A stretch of 64,000 nt of DNA. Source: Volvox africanus. Lineage: Eukaryota; Chlorophyta; Chlorophyceae; Chlamydomonadales; Volvocaceae. The notes under the pieces are model-generated. The model worked only from the letters and a program-made list of their open reading frames with translations, was not told the DNA's origin and searched no databases. Below are positions 25,947 through 37,324 of this stretch, piece by piece (the stretch's first letter is position 1; each line of letters begins with the position of its first letter). A program made the position numbers and the translations under genes. The stretch spans positions 2,775,501 to 2,839,500 of the forward strand of contig BSDZ01000005.1 of NCBI GenBank assembly GCA_030268105.1. The letters run 5' to 3'.

Positions 25947-28900
25947 TCACTTGTGCTTACGAGTGGTTGCGGCCCCACCTGCGGCGTTCGCACCTGCGCG
26001 CCCATTGCCACCGTCATTCGCCACCCGCGCGGAGACCACTGCGGTCAGCTGCGGCTTCAGCTGTCCGGTGGACCCGCCCTCCTTGTCAGATGCTGGCGAC
26101 CCCAAGATGGTCTTCCGACTGGCTGCGGACTTGCCCAACAAGGAGCCGCTGCCACATGTTGATGAGTCTTCGTCCGCACCGGGTGCCTCCAGGGCATCCT
26201 CCAGCGGGGTCTTTGCCCCCGGCCTGACGGCTTGTTCCGGCGATGAGGTCGCCATTGCCCCAGGCGGCGGTACCTGATAGTGCCGCGCGCTGCCGAAGCG
26301 GCCACTTTTGTCTCCCGCCACGGAGGAGGCCTCTGGCGACGCTGTCCAGGCCGAGGTGTTGGCAGTGGCGGTGACGGCGGTCTGTTGGTTATGTCGCGGA
26401 AGGGGGCTGCTCATGAGCTCAGCGCGCATAAGGGCGTCACCGACGGCGCCGTTACCCTGGACAAATGAACGAAGTGCATGGCATCGTACATGAAGGGAGG
26501 CAGATGAGGCAGGTAAAGGAGGTTTTGCTGCAGGGGAGGTACCCTTCTTTAAGTATTACACACACACACAGACATGCTGCTAAACACATACGCATATACT
26601 CCGTATGCGTATGGGAGGACCGACCGACCTCCCGACCTGAAGAGGATGGGAGAGGACGGGTCGTTTGGGTCTTCTGAACTGCTCCGTGAAAGTGTCATTG
26701 CTCCACTCCCTTCATTCCCTCATCCCCCGCTATTTGGCAACTTGATACTCATGAAGAACATCACCGCCACCCCTTCCCCCCGGCCCCATAACACACACAC
26801 ACACACACATACACAAAACACGTCGTCCATCTCAACCTCATCACGTCTATCCGCACGCTGGAACGGACGGACAGACGCACCTTTTTGATGTAGGCAATCG
26901 TGCCCACGGCTCCGTTGGTATATGTGGCGAGCTGGGATATGAAAGACGGGTCCTGCACCTGATCCATGTAGTAGGCCCGACTGTAGTGACTGCAGGTGCA
27001 CGGGGGACGCGAATGCGATATGCGACCCAAAAACCAAAAGATCCGAAATAGAACATGCAATGCAGGGGGAAGCTAGGGGCGGGGGAAAGCTAAAGCCACA
27101 AGGAAAGGTTGCAGACGCAGGATGAGTGCAGGTAAGGCACAGCCGAGGGATGGCTCGCTCGTCCAGCTTCAGTACACGCGTATGGACTGCCTGGTGGCTC
27201 TATGCACATGTATGCCTATGCCTATGCACATGTAAAGGCCAGGCCTCCATTACCGTGCTGCAAAGTACTGCTGCAAAGCACATGCAAACAGCCATGAGCA
27301 ACACAGACATACACATACATACGGATAAGGATTCGCACCGGCTGATATCAAGGCCTTGGAGCTCCTCCTCGGGGGGCACGCGCAGGATTTTGAACCGCTG
27401 CACTTATTCGTACGTATGTACGTACGCCCAAAGTACGGTTACGCCGCCATAAAGCCGTACAGTAGAAGTGGGCAAGGTGGAGGGTGCATTATCGTATACA
27501 TAATGCACGGCGTGATGGGAAAGGAAGGCAACTAGCGCGATACGTGTACGTCCACTATATGAGGTTAAAAGTAGGTGCGAGGAGGGGCTTCCGTTGCATG
27601 CGTCTGTCGGGCTGAGTATCTGTCGCTGTCACTGCTGGTGCTAGTGGTGGCATACCTCACCAGCGGACCATCAACCTGGTAACCTGGGCGGCGGCGGAGC
27701 CCTGCAGTGTATATGCATGTGTATGTACGTGCCACTGCGCCCATACATGTCCAGGACGACGAACGACAACTCCACGGTGCACCGCCCGGGCTCGTGGGCC
27801 GCTCGGGAAGACACACCACTCCGCAGTATAGATAAAGCCTCCAGCAAATACGGCAGTGAGCAGTCCTATGACCGGCTGTAATGAAGTAAGGACCGACCGC
27901 ATGTTATCTCTAAGAGACCAGAGTGCTAAACCATATACTGCATCTGTCGCCATCGCAGTCACACATGCACATCGCGCTGACGTGTTTGCTGCTGAGAGCG
28001 CCCGCTCACACACACATCGCTCACCCGCGCTGGTCAGAAAACCAAAGTCGTCACTATTTCTGCCGTACCTTTAGAATCCAAAAGAATGGGAGCATAAGCC
28101 CCAGCGTCCAGCCGGCGATGGTCAGCACGCCGATCACCTGGCAGGCCAGCAGTCGGCCACCTCCGCCGTAGAACATGCCGTACGGGTACGACGTGCGAGT
28201 CGTATATGATTGCATGATGTACTCCTGATGAGAAAGACCGAGTTGGTGGTCGAGGAGGTGGGAAAACACCATGGCACACACGCGTGTTTACATTACTCCT
28301 CAGCATGGACCATTCAGCGACCGCGGGTCCGGGGTCCAGGCGCACATGGCGAATCCATCTACCCGCAACCCCACACACACACTCGGGAGCGCCGTCTACG
28401 AGCACGCCCATCAGCAACGCAGATGTTCATTAAAAATTTGATTAAGCAATTACCACAAACCTCGGTTGTTAAGTTTTGTGAGAATCTGTAATCATCTCAA
28501 CTATTTTACGAAGATGTTTGCGTACGGAGTTGTGAGTACGTATGGATGGATGCTTTTTGTCAAGATCAACGCGCAGCCCGTTAGCAGATTTAAGACGGCG
28601 CCACTGCGATCAGGGAACTCCATCAGGCACCCCCCCCCGGGGAACGTTAGCGCAATTATGGGTTGTTTCCACCCACTCGGTGTCGGTTCACAGAAAGCAC
28701 AGAAAGAACATCAGCCATGAATGAAGCCTTGCAATGCATCTGCAGTGGATTGTGCTGCAAAAAAACTCGAACGCCGTACCCACCTTCTTTGCAAGTAGCC
28801 CCGTGAATAGGACGCCGTACGCGCCGCAACCACCATGCATGGGAGCTGCTCCGAGAGGATCATCTGGTGGGCTCCGAAACATTCGCACAAAAGCACACAA

Positions 28901-31900
28901 TACGAAGTGTACGACATGACGACAATGATACGTGCATTTATTTACAGCTGTAGCTGCAGTAGGAAGAGCAAATAAAAAATAAACAATAATGGTGTTCCAT
29001 GGTTGCTAGGGTAGCCGCCACACCACCTTACGGTCTTTACAAACTCCCTCCTCCCCCCGGGTAACTCTGCACCCACCTACTCCGAGCTTGAGCAACAGAA
29101 GGCTGGCCAGGTCGAATATGATGCCTTGGAATGTGATATTCGTAGCAGCAGGGGCAGCAGGGGCAGTTCAATGCAGTTGTCACAGGATCAACGAAGGCAA
29201 TGCAGTAAAACGACAATGCGAATTAAAACAATGTCGTACTGACAACGGCATTCGGAAATGACACATCTTTTATGACCTTGGCCGGTAGCACATCCATCAC
29301 TTCCCTTCCGTCCCGTAACCCCTCCTGTTATCCCATGCCCCCTTTGTTTCTCATGCCTACGTGCCTGCTCCTGCACCGCACAGGATCGCCGCCCAGGGCT
29401 CGTACACGTGACATCCCGCCGTGACCGCCACGAAGCCGCACAGCACTCCGTTGCACAGCGCGTACAAGTCGAAGGTCTGCATGACAACAGAGAGCAGACG
29501 AGGGAGGCTGGATGAGTGGAAGTATGAAGGTAAGGTAGAATCGAGTAGGTTGGGGTACGGCACAATGAAGGGGACAGAAGGGCCGGAAGGGCGGGATGGG
29601 GTGCAGAATGGCTGGCATAGGGTATGGCGGCGCGTCTTTGTTTTCATCTTCAACGAATGCCAGATGCTCTTTCTTTTGGCAGATGGATGGGCTGCATGGT
29701 GGGCACTGGGCGGATGGTGGTGCGAGTGCGAAACACAGACGCCAGCCCTCTGCCATTTGAATGGTAAGTAGGTAAGCAGGTACATTCGACTGGTCGAGCG
29801 AGCGTCGAGGAATGGAATGTACGGTTAACTCCGTCTGCCGTACCCTCGTTCGCAGCAGGGTCCATGCTAGGCAACCCACACCGCCGGCGGCGCCTCCCAG
29901 GGTAGTGGTCACCGCCGACCGAGAGGCCACCTCTGCGGCGAGGGCGGTGTCGATGAAAAGCGTGGAGGCGGGGTTAAAACCGTACCTGCACGGGGATTAG
30001 GTACGCAGGTGCGAAATCGTTTATATATTGGCATTTTTTCAATCTTCTCGAAACCACGCCTTTTACTTCGCGGTTCCTTAGCCTTAACATTCATTTCACA
30101 CAATCGAGCTCCGAGGCAGTGAACACCGAAGGAGACACTTCCCTAACCACTACAAGCCAGGGTCAGGGGCCCAGGCAGATGAGGGGCCCCGCGTATGGGG
30201 CATAGGGCTCGCGGCCTCCAGCCCCCATGCAAGTCTCTCACCCCTTCCGGCACCGCCCTTCCCATTCCAGTTCATATGTGTACGACACATTGCGCGACAC
30301 AGAAAAGTACCTGCACCTGCAGTCCCTGGGACACCATCGCACTTCGCTGATTTCCTCCTTTTGTGTCTCCCCAGCTCGGGTTTACGACACCCTTTGGCGG
30401 GCCTCCGGATGCCTATCATATGGATGTCTTGTCCTCCTTGTGCACTGCGCACCATCCCGACACATTGCCGCAAAGACCCCACTCACCAGCCGAACCACAG
30501 CAGGATGGTCCCCAGTACAACCAGCACTGCGGAGTGACCCGGCAGCGGTACCGGCTGGTTCTCAATGTCGAACCGACCCATTCGGGGACCGAGGAGCGCC
30601 GCACCCGCCAGTCCTGATGAGCGGCGAGAGGACAGCGTGGCAGCTTGGCAAGAGGTGAATATGGTGCACACGTACCAATGCACGTTCGAGGGGGCCGGTC
30701 TCCACCCGGATAGAATGACTTTGCATTTGGACAGTTCAGGACACAGCATACACGTCATGTCGTCGTGCGTGCCGATGCAGACGCCAGTCCCCCCCCCCCA
30801 GTTAACCCGCTCGCGGCCCACCTGAGAGTCCCCCCAGCATGTGGACCACAGACGATCCAGCGAAATCCATCATACCGCAGTCCAGCAACGGCTTGCGTGT
30901 GCCGTACCCCAGCCATCCTTGGGAACACCACGCCCAGTGCGCCACGACCGGGTACAGGAAGGCCGAAATGAAGGTCGAATAGCCTGCGCCCGGGGGAGTC
31001 GATTCAGCGGGGGTGCGGAACACCTGTTACACCACCGACTGGCGGATTGATGAACAGATGCAGAACAAATGGACACGGACTTGCATGTGCATCCGCATGT
31101 GCATGGGCATTATTACTATATAATTAGTTTACTGGGGCATATGGGGATACGGGACTTGGAATGGTTTAGCCAAATACATATGGATCGTTGAGAACCCATT
31201 GGTTGTGGATGCCGATGTGGCCGTGAGGTACCCCATGGATGGTGCTGTCCCTCTCCCTTATACACGTAAGGCCCATATGTAAGGTGACGGTGCTGCCACA
31301 GAGCGCACGCACCAGGAGGAAATGGGGTTGGGACTAGACGACGGATGATTGCGTTAAAATTCAATCACTAGGATACGATAAACGAATACGATAAAATGCG
31401 CACTCTTTTCGTCGTTCCTGGTCACCAAAGGGTTTATTTATCAGAGTCCCGATCCCCACTCCAACCCTGTTTGTAGGTTTGTGTATAGCCATCATACGAC
31501 ATATGCGCTCTTTCTCTTGCCACTATTTTCCCCTCCCCTGGCACCACACATTAGTTCAAACTACCTAAGTACCATGTCGCTGTTGCTGACGCTCGTCTCC
31601 GCCGTTCTCATAGTCGCCAAGAACGTGCCAATTGCATCGACTACAGCGATGTCTACCCAGACGGCACGGCCCACAGCGACGGCCGCTGTGTCGAACCATC
31701 ACCAGTACGGTGCATCCGAGTGTGCGGTCACGCCATTTCATCACGAAATCATTATACTTACCCCGACCCCCAATCCGAGCACTAATCCCCAATCCGAGCA
31801 CCAGTACGAACACCACATCACCAAATCGTCCCATCCACGGATGCAAGGATGCACCAGTGGCGGCCCCAAACCTCACATAGGTAGGCATTGAAATTGCAGC

Positions 31901-33968
31901 GCTCTGCAACGGAGCCAGCTGGGATGGTGACGGCGGTTGCGCAAAAGGCCCACTGGAACACGATATCCAGCCAGCGGCCTGTAGGAGGAGGTGTCATGCG
32001 TGCACGTGCCTGTCAGGCTTACACGGCGATAAGCAGGTCAACACGCCGGGGGAGCCAACAAAGGATTGGGGATGTTTTTAAACTCCTAAACAGTGTTACG
32101 GATGCCTATTAGTGGGGCAAGAGGTAACAAGGAAGAGTCGAAGCTACGAATTAGAAGCGTGCACACGTTGCCAACTCGGTGTCGTTCAATTTTTTCTGAT
32201 TGGAACGAGGACGAGCCAACAGGACGTGCGGCTGGTTGTCCTCTCTTGCGGAGCACCATGTGGACGCAGGGCCCCGGGCCGCGCTGTGGGCACTGGAAGT
32301 GGAAGTGTGGAATCCCTCTCCAGCCTTTGAAGATGCTTTGCCTGGTGTTAATGGGACACAGACATTAATGGTGATACTTCGTACTGGACTGAACTCACCG
32401 GTGTCGCTCCCGGTGTTGTGGCTGCGCACGTGCGCGAATGCGAACAGCGCATTGCCAATGAAGGCGTTGGGCTCATCGCCAATACCGTACGCAAATCCAA
32501 ACCTGCCTCACGTGAACCACATGCACGAAAGGCATTCGTGTAAGATGGTAATATCGTGACGGCTCTGGGAAGGTAGGAGCCACCCTTACCGCGCATGTAT
32601 CGGACCAGCTCCGGAGAAACGTGTGTCTTTGGAATTTGCTCGTTACGGCGTGCATTACGGCTTGTGCAAAAAGACCGAGCGTGTGCAAAGAGGCTACGAT
32701 TTTTGCAGGGCTGGTGGCAAGGGCTGTCGGTCAATGCTTATTAAAGCAGTTTGTGACGACGTGACGGTATGGTGACGGTCTTTACGCCTACACGACCCTT
32801 ACCCGATTAGATACCACATAAGTGCGGATGCGCAGGCGTCCATAAGGGTCTGTAGCAGGATGTTGACGGCGTTCTTTGAACGGATGGCGCCCGCTGCCAA
32901 CTGCGGAGACCAAGAGGGGAGGTTAGGCGGCATTTCTTAAACCAACGGTCATTGAAGCAGCTATGGATATGGACAGGTCCGTGGCAGAATCATGGCCCAT
33001 GCAGCACGGTGCCGTGCCGCACACGCAGCGGGCAGCGCGCAGAACAAACGCTGCTGTGTCTTAAGAAAGAGATATGGGAGGCGGTCGGAATCTGCGGGCT
33101 ACATCCATATACATGAAATGAGCGGTACGGTCGTCGCGGGCCTCACAAGTCCTACAATCGTGTGTTCCCATGAGCGCGCAAGAAGGGGGGATCAGTTAGG
33201 AGCGGTGACGCGGGTGCGACAAGGAAACAACCCGCGGGGACACAGCTCTTAATCATTCAAGCACCAGAAACAGTAGAACCCATATTGCCATTACACTAAT
33301 GTTCTGACAGTGCTCAAATAGCGGATAGGTAAAATCGCTAATATCGTGAACCCTAATAGCCGAACATGTTGACAAGGCGATGTCCTGAAGCCCTAACTAG
33401 GAATAGCTTAAATATATAGCCACTACTAAAATACAGGTCTGTTTTGCCTAGACAGACCCGAATGCTTTCCGGTGCACAGCACCACCACGTGACAACCGAC
33501 GTGCGCACCATGGCAAAGCCTCCATGCATGACCTGCACACAGCACCAGGCGTGGTAACTCAGTGAACCCGGCGCCGCTGAGCTCTTAGGGACTTTCCGTT
33601 GTTGCATCGTCAGTGCAACGTCCCGGAAGGTGTTAGGTAGGGCGATGCTTTACAGAATGAGCATGGCACCGAACAGTTAAAAGCAATACTTACAAAAACG
33701 AGCGCTGTTCCAAACAGGAGGTAGAGCTGGTTGAGGCCATGGCTGACGGCATCAATCTTGTCCTGCACAAGGAATGCACTAATAGCTGCCAAACATCGCT
33801 CATAAGGTACCAATATGAGGTAAGAGAATTGAAAACACGTACTTGAAGACCTGAATGCCCGGTGGCCGCGCAGATGGCAAGGGCCAACTCGCCAGAGTTC
33901 GGAAGAGAGTGTAGAGCTTCACGCAACTTAAGTAAAATATCTGGTGGACATGAAACATTGGTGCTCAT
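25947..33968 (-). CDS. AMT: Ammonium transporter (AMT1/Amt family), complete, 16 exons
   Basis: Polytopic plasma-membrane channel/transporter for NH4+/NH3 uptake. Exons in transcription order: 33968-33843, 33762-33694, 33532-33509 (24-base microexon, VMHGGFAM), 32900-32803, 32502-32399, 31978-31877, 30983-30822, 30613-30487, 29985-29844, 29476-29365, 29124-29077, 28863-28784, 28224-28069, 27397-27339, 26989-26881, 26456-25947. All phases close, giving 675 residues. Diagnostic motifs: [48 protein letters not shown] (pore Asp and first pore His), [30 protein letters not shown] (second pore His), [17 protein letters not shown]. The start was chosen at MSTNVSC because other AMTs have a similar short N-terminus; an in-frame Met at 34046 is the alternative. 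The intron after 29365 begins GC. The C-terminal tail beyond the last membrane segment is about 225 residues, long for the family, and ends in a low-complexity exon. Confidence 0.93.
26789..26815. repeat. (AC)n microsatellite in an AMT intron
   Basis: About ten AC units in the last intron of the ammonium transporter, between exons 26989-26881 and 26456-25947. Confidence 0.9.
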
Positions 33969-34046
33969 TGGAATCACTGCCGCTATCGTTGCCAATAGGC
34001 AAACGAAACTGTTCGTGTTCAGACTCTTGAAACCGCGATCTCTCAA

Positions 34047-35945
34047 TTAATAAGAGAAATTGTTGCGTTAGGGCATCGAATGCAATTCTAGTTGAAAACC
34101 GTCAGAAACCCGTGACAATCCAAACGCTGTTAGCTCCGTGACCGTGGTCCGGAAAGCCCAATTAGATAGTTTATATGTCTAGTTATAATATGATTATGGG
34201 CATGACATCAAAGAATAAGCATCTATATTTGGATGCAGTTTCCAAATCTATGCTGTTTCACCGCTAGGCTGCTCCCCCATCTTTCATTGCATAGTACAGA
34301 GTACGAGTATCTTAAGGCAATCACAAGGCAACCGAGACCGACATAGACTGCCAGTGAATCGCATATTGAAAGGCGCATGGGAATCACATGAGGGATGTGT
34401 GTCCTGCAACCATTTTTAATGGAAGCCACTTGATTAGGTGATGTGCTTCCATTTGAGCGGCAAACACATGCTCCATGATACCATAACTTGCCAAAATTTA
34501 AATAGTATAGTATGGTAAAACTGTATTCTCAATAGAACCTGTATTTTCCCAAAACCGACTTCAAGAAAGACGCTTTCTCACAGCTCCTAGTAAATTACTT
34601 CGTTGACGACATCAAATATCGCACACGGCAATATAAAATTTAAAGCGGTAAAATCACGATATCACGATTGTAGAGATCACAGTAAGAAGTACCATGTCGA
34701 AGGTTCTAACGGGATGCCGAAGTGCGTAGCTCCTCTGGCACAAAATCTGAACGCAGCTATCAGAGCCAGCCGTAACGAGCACAATGCTACCACCTGAGCA
34801 CACTTCTAGCCAGGGAGGGTCAGACCATTGGCAGGCTCAACCCACAGGGGCAGACTCACCCCACATTGAACACGTCTTCTAATCCTCTTGTACCGTTGTA
34901 CGTCAGTACCGTTGTACGTCAGTACCGTTGTACTCCTTACTCCCAAACAACAGTACCTCCTTTGCACTTGGGCGCTCGTCATGACCGGCGCTGCAATCAA
35001 ACCCGCTCACGGCAGTGCATGTTTACCGAAAAATGTCCCGAGTTAAATAACATTTGAGATCAGCACTACTTAATCAGGCCGAAGGGAAGCCACTTGCTTT
35101 ATTCTACGTCCCCCCAGAATCAGTAATCCAAAGAAGCCTAGTCGAACCCAGCGCAGTGAGGACCCACGAGGGCGTGCGTGCGGACAGAATCCACCCCGCT
35201 TGAGAGCATTACCCGTCCTGTGAAGAACGAAACAGAAGAGACGATCCAATGTTCAGGAGTTTCTATAACGGTGGATGCCGTCTAGCGTGCTGAACTAATT
35301 ACACCACTGCAAAAAAAGGTAGGTACCTCTCGTACAATCGTCCAGCAAGTAGACTTCTCTCCAAACTGAAGTCTGCCACTCGCCACCACCATTGCACACT
35401 TTAGATTCCCGAATTGTATTTCCACACTGCTGCTTGGCTGGTATGTGCAGAGAACTCTGCCGCGCTGGCGCCACGTGTATTGTGTCCTGCGTAAGCATGA
35501 TAAATCCACTCAAGGTGAACCGTTATTGTCGTGGATAAAAAAGAGCATTAATGAAGGCTGTTAGGTTGGTTTGGCTCAAGGATGAAGTGGGAACGGAATG
35601 GGCCTGGGCCTGCCTTCTCTCATCACGGTGGCCCAGAGTCCTGTCTTCATCCATGGCGTGATGGAAAACCGTGTTTGATTTCTCCAATTTCAGCATACCC
35701 TAAAAGGACTAATATCCATGGTTGATCCCCCCAGGGCAATGCACTCACTAGGGTGAATATAAGAATCGCCTGTATGGAGCCAGCTACTCGGATCGAAGGC
35801 TACGGCAGCGGCAGCTGACAAAGAGGGACATGACAATACACCGCTGCCATGTATGTCAAAAAACAAAACTCTCGGCAGGAAGAGGACAACGGTTTGGAAA
35901 TGCAGGTGGGCATAGCCTTTTACTTCTCCCAAAATCTGCTGCCCG
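34047..35945. other. Intergenic region upstream of AMT; no gene recognised
   Basis: This stretch should hold the AMT promoter (minus strand) in its left part. I see no convincing gene or promoter motif. It includes a 16-base tandem repeat at 34890-34934. Confidence 0.5.
34890..34934. repeat. Three tandem copies of a 16-base unit (gtaccgttgtacgtca)
   Basis: Copies at 34890-34905, 34906-34921 and a partial third at 34922-34934, with no spacers. Confidence 0.95.
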
Positions 35946-35950
35946 TACCC

Positions 35951-36009
35951 AGCTTGCACCCCTCCTTTTAATCTTCCAGCACTGGGCAGGCGTCAGACCC
36001 TATACATCG
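35951..36009 (-). rRNA. Bacterial-type 23S rRNA fragment (about 59 bases, broken)
   Basis: On the minus strand the sequence contains GATGTATAGGGTCTGACGCC and, directly after, TGCCCAGTGCTGGAAGATTA and AAAGGAGGGGTGCAAGCT. This matches the conserved 23S rRNA segment upstream of the 'GAAGCCCCAGTAAACGGC' region, as I recall it. The GGAGGGGTGCAAGCT version is the alphaproteobacterial form; plastid 23S differs at that point. The match stops abruptly on both sides, so this is a fragment and not a working rRNA gene. Confidence 0.62.
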
Positions 36010-36074
36010 CCGCCATTACTAGAGGAGGTACTGAGTAACAATAAGCCGGCAGCAGTTTTATTAAATGCTATACT

Positions 36075-36233
36075 TCAAGCACAAGAGAAGGAGGTAGTTT
36101 CCGTTAATGCTTCAAATTCTGCCGGTGATAAATAATCATTAGCTGAATGAATCCTGACACGGTTATAAAATACTTCAATATATTCAAATATTACATTCTT
36201 AGCCTCCTCTCTGCTTTTAAATCTAAATTTTGC
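36075..36233 (-). pseudogene. IS3-family transposase (OrfB) C-terminal fragment
   Basis: The minus strand encodes about 52 residues including FKSREEAKNVIFEYIEVFYN, then RVRIHSANDYLSPAEFE, ending at TGA. 'REEAKxxIFEYIExFYNRxRxHSxxxYLSPxEFE' is the signature C-terminus of the IS3-family DDE transposase. The frame is closed by a stop immediately upstream, so only the tail survives. Codons are AT-rich, unlike the neighbouring host genes. It lies between the 23S fragment and the membrane-protein pseudogene in a bacterial mosaic. Confidence 0.82.
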
Positions 36234-36304
36234 CCTTTAATCTACTTAGGTTTACAGAATCTTTTTCTAAAGATAATCTGAAATTTTCCGGCCTGATTAA
36301 TATT

Positions 36305-36757
36305 TTAATTTGATCTAGTAGAAAATTTATTTTTAAGATCTTCGAATCTTGCAACATCTTGGTTCGTAACTTGGCCAAATATCACAGCCTTATAAAGTTT
36401 TAGCATATAAATTGCTCCAAAAACAACTACAAAAGCACATATTACGCCCATAAATGGATTTACTTCACCCAGAAAAGTATAGAGATTATATTGACAAGCC
36501 AAAGACCACTTGCCTGCGTATCGTCAATCCCAGATATATGAAAGAGGAGTAGATTTACCAAGATCAACAATATCTGGTTGGTTAGGAGTGGGAGCAAAAT
36601 TACTTGAACCATTAGCCAAAAAAATACCCTGTATCGTAGCCAGAAGGATCGTGGCAATTATGAACGCCCCCAGTGCTATAGCAGCCTCCCCAGCTGCCAT
36701 AGCCATATTAGGCACATAGCAGAAGAGGCCTTTAAAGATTAATAAAGCTTCCGAGTC
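36305..36757 (-). pseudogene. Bacterial membrane-protein pseudogene with a NuoM/ND4-like C-terminal motif
   Basis: An AT-rich minus-strand frame reads through one internal TGA. The upstream half is hydrophobic (GEAAIALGAFIIATILLATI) and ends STPLSYIWD-stop. The same frame resumes and contains VVVFGAIYMLKLYKAVIFGQ and VTNQDVARFEDLKNKF, then a TAA. 'GAxYMLxLYKxVIFGxxTN' resembles the last part of NADH-quinone oxidoreductase subunit M in Rickettsiales, but the upstream half does not obviously fit NuoM. It could instead be one multipass protein of another bacterial family, for example a secretion or conjugation component. Bacterial origin is well supported by composition and the adjacent IS3 fragment; the exact gene is not. 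Confidence 0.55.
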
Positions 36758-37324
36758 CCCCGCCTGTTGACCTCAATAAGATTATGGTTTGGGACCATTA
36801 ATGCTCACAAGCTGTCACCGTCCTTACATTCTGCGTGCACGGTTCGTGACGAGCCCCGCAGACAAGAATTGATGGCCAGTGCTGAGACCTAGCTACAACG
36901 ATGATGATAGTTCCATCGGCTCTAATTTTTGCAACCCCAGGATCGTGCCGATGCATCGCATGGCCAGTTGGAGCATAGTTGGCCCAGCTCAGTCCACGAA
37001 TGACCCCAGTCCTGGACTTCCGTGAACAGCCAGGATGGACAGCCAAAATCAGACTTGTAGCAGTTAGCGGATTTTTGCTAAGAAATATCAACATCTCGAG
37101 TACTGAGGATGTCAAAACTGTTGACAACCGTCAGCCGTACAAGCATTCCTAGTCCCCGCCGGTTCAGGTCGCATTAAAAAAGTAACGCACTTATCAATGC
37201 TCTGTTAGAAAGCCAATTATTGTCACTGCCATTTAAAGGCTTTGCTCTAGTTAATGCCGTAGGCACGAGAAAGCGCCCTGTTCCAAAGTTGCCTGCCTTG
37301 GAAGCTGAAAAGGAACTTCGTAAG
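36758..37324. other. Region upstream of SEC11; no gene recognised
   Basis: This should contain the SEC11 5' UTR and promoter. The SEC11 frame stays open upstream to about 37220, so a longer N-terminus is formally possible. The family's usual start is at the Met at 37325. Confidence 0.5.

Noticed and set aside
29328..29930. 200-codon minus-strand ORF
   Set aside because: It reads through an AMT intron in the wrong frame; only 29985-29844 and 29476-29365 are AMT exons.
35951..36009. Plastid origin of the 23S fragment
   Set aside because: Plastid 23S as I remember it differs after TGCTGGAAGG, whereas GGAGGGGTGCAAGCT fits alphaproteobacteria, and the neighbouring IS3 tail is bacterial. A database search would settle it.
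35830..36135. Plus-strand ORF across the bacterial island (ends NASNSAGDK)
   Set aside because: It lies antisense to the recognisable IS3 transposase tail and crosses the 23S fragment. The minus-strand reading has clear family motifs and this one has none.
37220..37324. N-terminal extension of SEC11
   Set aside because: The frame is open but the extension has no counterpart in SEC11 proteins; the Met at 37325 gives the normal length and membrane topology.
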